A stretch of 7,293 nt of DNA from CAYVLI01 sp964452105 [NCBI: uncultured Nitrospinota bacterium] (GTDB taxonomy: Bacteria; JAUXIQ01): assembly GCA_964452105.1 (NCBI GenBank), contig CAYVLI010000122.1, forward strand, positions 1 through 7,293. Direction: 5' to 3'. Position 1 is the first letter of the stretch, and the number at the start of each line of letters is the position of its first letter. Below the pieces are notes generated by a model. The model saw only the letters and a program-made list of their open reading frames with translations. It did no database searches and had not been told where the DNA came from. The position numbers and the translations under genes were made by a program. Positions 5,935 through 7,293 of this stretch are shown here, piece by piece.

Positions 5935-6170
5935 CAAAAAATGTTTTAATAAATTATTTTATTACTATTAAATGTCGATTTACTTAATTTAATATTAAGG
6001 AAGGTTGGTAAAATTATACATATATGATGATGTTTACCTTGTTTAGTATATCTATCTGACACTCAGAAAATAGCATCGGTTTGGTATGATACTCAGGATA
6101 TATATAACAAGGTTAATTAAGTATGCTAAATTATAATATAATATGTTTTTGGTATATCTTATAGAAACTA
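5935..6170. other. AT-rich non-coding segment
   Basis: Base composition drops sharply here, with runs such as TTTTAATAAATTATTTTATT. No reading frame with protein character is present on either strand. The part near 5935-5960 may be the upstream activating region of the cstA promoter; I see nothing else in it. Confidence 0.55.
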
Positions 6171-6380
6171 ATTATGCCAGACCCGCTTATTTCTGGTTAG
6201 CGGGGGAATAGCAAGCCCGTGGGCAATGAATGGCTCCATCAAGGTATGAGAATCAAGGAGGCTAAGGCAGGAATGAAGCGGAGGTGATTTCACACCCCTC
6301 CTATGAGCAGGTTCAGGCGGGTTAGCTTTATCTGCGGACACGTGCCCGAACCGATCTCGTTGATTGGTCCGGCACATGGG
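6171..6380. other. GC-richer hairpin-dense island, possible structured RNA or element remnant
   Basis: The composition rises abruptly after the AT-rich segment, and several inverted repeats cluster here. CCAGA (6177-6181) pairs with TCTGG (6192-6196), interleaved with CCCGCT (6182-6187) and AGCGGG (6199-6204). GCCC/GGGC is at 6215-6224. GGAG-GTG/CAC-CTCC is at 6280-6301 with a bulge. GTGCC/GGCAC (6342-6346, 6371-6375) encloses ACCGAT/ATTGGT. A 69-codon minus-strand frame spans it without recognisable protein features. No tRNA, rRNA, SRP or RNase P core was recognised, and the orientation is unknown. Confidence 0.35.
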
Positions 6381-6438
6381 CGAATCTTTATAAAGCTATC
6401 GCATCTTTTCGGATATTTCGAATAAGGCAGGGCGCCAG

Positions 6439-6456
6439 GTTGTAATTGTTGTAATT
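6439..6456. repeat. Two tandem 9-bp units at the end of the oxidoreductase gene
   Basis: GTTGTAATT occurs twice in a row (6439-6447, 6448-6456), and the second copy covers part of the stop codon of the oxidoreductase. Probably a local slippage duplication; no function is inferred. Confidence 0.7.
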
Positions 6457-7293
6457 ATGGATTACCCTGCTGTTTGGCGCGTTCCTTTTCCAACGGATGG
6501 CATCGGGTGCTGCCGCCCGACTGAACCTCGGTGAGGCACATGTTGCAGGAGATGCAGTCCGCGCGTTTCATGTCGCCTTCTTTCCACTTCTTCATCAGGT
6601 CCGGCTCCCTGATGAGCGGGCGGCTCAAGGCCACCAGATCCGCGCTGCCGCCTTCGAGCGCTCGTTCCACGACGTTCGGGCTCTTGAAACCTCCAACCGC
6701 TATCACGTGGGCCTTATCGCCGACCAGCTTTTTGACCTCTTCGGCGAATGGGAGGTAGTATCCCTCGTCCTCTCCCCTGTTAATCTTCGTCCAGGCTGAG
6801 CGTCTGCTGCCCTCGACTATCCCGCCGCTCATCTCTATGGCGTCTATTCCCTCTTCAGCCAGGCGCAGCGCTATGTTTTTCGATTCGTCTATGGTTACGC
6901 CTTCATCTATGTAATCCGCAGAGTTGAGCTTGATCATAACCGGGTAGTCAGGGCCGACCGTCTCCCTCGCCTTCCGGTAAACCTCCATGACCATGCGCAT
7001 CCTCTTCTCCGGGGTTCCTCCATAGTCATCTGTCCTGCGGTTGGTGAAGCCGGAGTTGAAGGCGCTGAGCAGGTAGCCGTGCGCCGAGTGTAGCTGGACG
7101 GCGTCGAAGCCGGCTTCCTTTGCTCTTCGCGCCGCTTGGGCGAAGCATTCTATCACCCGTTGGATGTCCTCCAGCATCATCTCGCGCGGTGTCACGCCTG
7201 TGGGGGCGAAGGTAACCTCCGACGGGCCGATGGGCGTCTCTCCTCCGATGAAGTCGGGGTTGGTCTGCCGGCCGCAGTGCACTATCTGAGCGC
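6455..7293 (-). CDS. Old-yellow-enzyme-type NADH:flavin oxidoreductase with C-terminal Fe-S motif, start outside window
   Basis: About 279 codons are visible. The frame is open at the right edge, where the sequence reads AQIVHCGRQTNP, an internal OYE-family motif. The GTG at 7282 is therefore not the start, and roughly 80-100 residues are probably missing. Numbered from that Val, HSAHGY (65-70) and NRRTDDYGG (81-89) are the substrate and FMN pocket signatures. AVGGF, then ADLVALSRPLIREPDL, is the FMN-phosphate end of the TIM barrel. The Fe-S motif is C243-x2-C246-x2-C249-x11-C261, then HP and a short tail. By family knowledge the barrel binds FMN and the cysteines bind a 4Fe-4S cluster, reducing activated C=C bonds such as enoates or dienoyl-CoA. 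The FAD/NAD domains found after the cluster in 2,4-dienoyl-CoA reductase are absent because the stop follows the tail, so this is the single-domain form and may need a separate electron donor. Substrate unknown. Confidence 0.92.
   Translation of the reverse strand, partial: AQIVHCGRQTNPDFIGGETPIGPSEVTFAPTGVTPREMMLEDIQRVIECFAQAARRAKEAGFDAVQLHSAHGYLLSAFNSGFTNRRTDDYGGTPEKRMRMVMEVYRKARETVGPDYPVMIKLNSADYIDEGVTIDESKNIALRLAEEGIDAIEMSGGIVEGSRRSAWTKINRGEDEGYYLPFAEEVKKLVGDKAHVIAVGGFKSPNVVERALEGGSADLVALSRPLIREPDLMKKWKEGDMKRADCISCNMCLTEVQSGGSTRCHPLEKERAKQQGNP

Noticed and set aside
5623-5937. 104-codon minus-strand reading frame across the cstA leader and start
   Set aside because: Its start lies beside the -35 box, so it could not be read from the evident promoter, and its end overlaps the real cstA coding region.
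6081-6108. Plus-strand promoter-like TTGGTA and TATAAC, 16 nt apart
   Set aside because: Weak match expected by chance in AT-rich DNA, and no plus-strand gene follows.
6168-6377. 69-codon minus-strand reading frame
   Set aside because: It covers the hairpin-rich island, shows no recognisable domain and no ribosome site; a structured non-coding region explains it better.
6171-6380. Right end of an IS200/IS605-type element with guide RNA
   Set aside because: Hairpins are suggestive, but no tnpB coding remnant or zinc-finger motif could be read in any frame.
1-7293. tRNA, rRNA or CRISPR array
   Set aside because: No tRNA cloverleaf, rRNA core or regularly spaced repeats were found on either strand.

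Overview
All convincing genes in this window lie on the minus strand, so transcription runs right to left. The sequence suggests an anaerobic bacterium of roughly even base composition that probably encodes selenocysteine. The evidence is Shine-Dalgarno sites before most genes, a consensus sigma-70 promoter, a single-domain Fe-S/FMN oxidoreductase, a CstA carrier and a probable selenoprotein. I cannot name the phylum; a Chloroflexota-like or other subsurface anaerobe would fit but is only a guess.

Layout from right to left: (1) 7293-6455, the C-terminal part of an old-yellow-enzyme-type oxidoreductase, with its start outside the window. (2) 6454-5691, a long non-coding stretch with a hairpin-rich GC-richer island (about 6171-6380), a very AT-rich segment (about 5935-6170), a near-perfect sigma-70 promoter (5934-5905) and a leader of about 200 nt. 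(3) 5690-3936, a CstA-family carrier, followed by a strong hairpin. (4) 3849-620, a compact five-gene cluster: a thioredoxin-like protein with an in-frame TGA, a small unknown protein, two tandem ArsA/Get3-like ATPases, and a second small protein paralogous to the first. (5) 338-1, the N-terminal part of a family-4 glycosyltransferase that runs off the left edge.

The main discovery is in the five-gene cluster. The first gene would be called as a 99-residue protein starting at 3777. In the same frame a good ribosome site and ATG lie upstream at 3849, separated from the rest only by one TGA at 3795-3793. Reading that TGA as selenocysteine gives a 123-residue thioredoxin-fold protein with a U-T-H-C redox motif at residues 19-22, just after the first beta strand. 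A G-containing hairpin sits 21 nt downstream of the TGA, as expected for a bacterial SECIS element.

The two ATPases look like a specialised pair. The second has Asn where ArsA/Get3 proteins carry the catalytic switch-I Asp, with an intact switch II. The first keeps the Asp but has an aberrant switch II. The two small paralogues, about 60% identical over 83 residues by eye, bracket the pair. A working model, which is inference, is an asymmetric ATPase heterodimer with dedicated small partners and a selenium-based redox partner. Its substrate is unknown.
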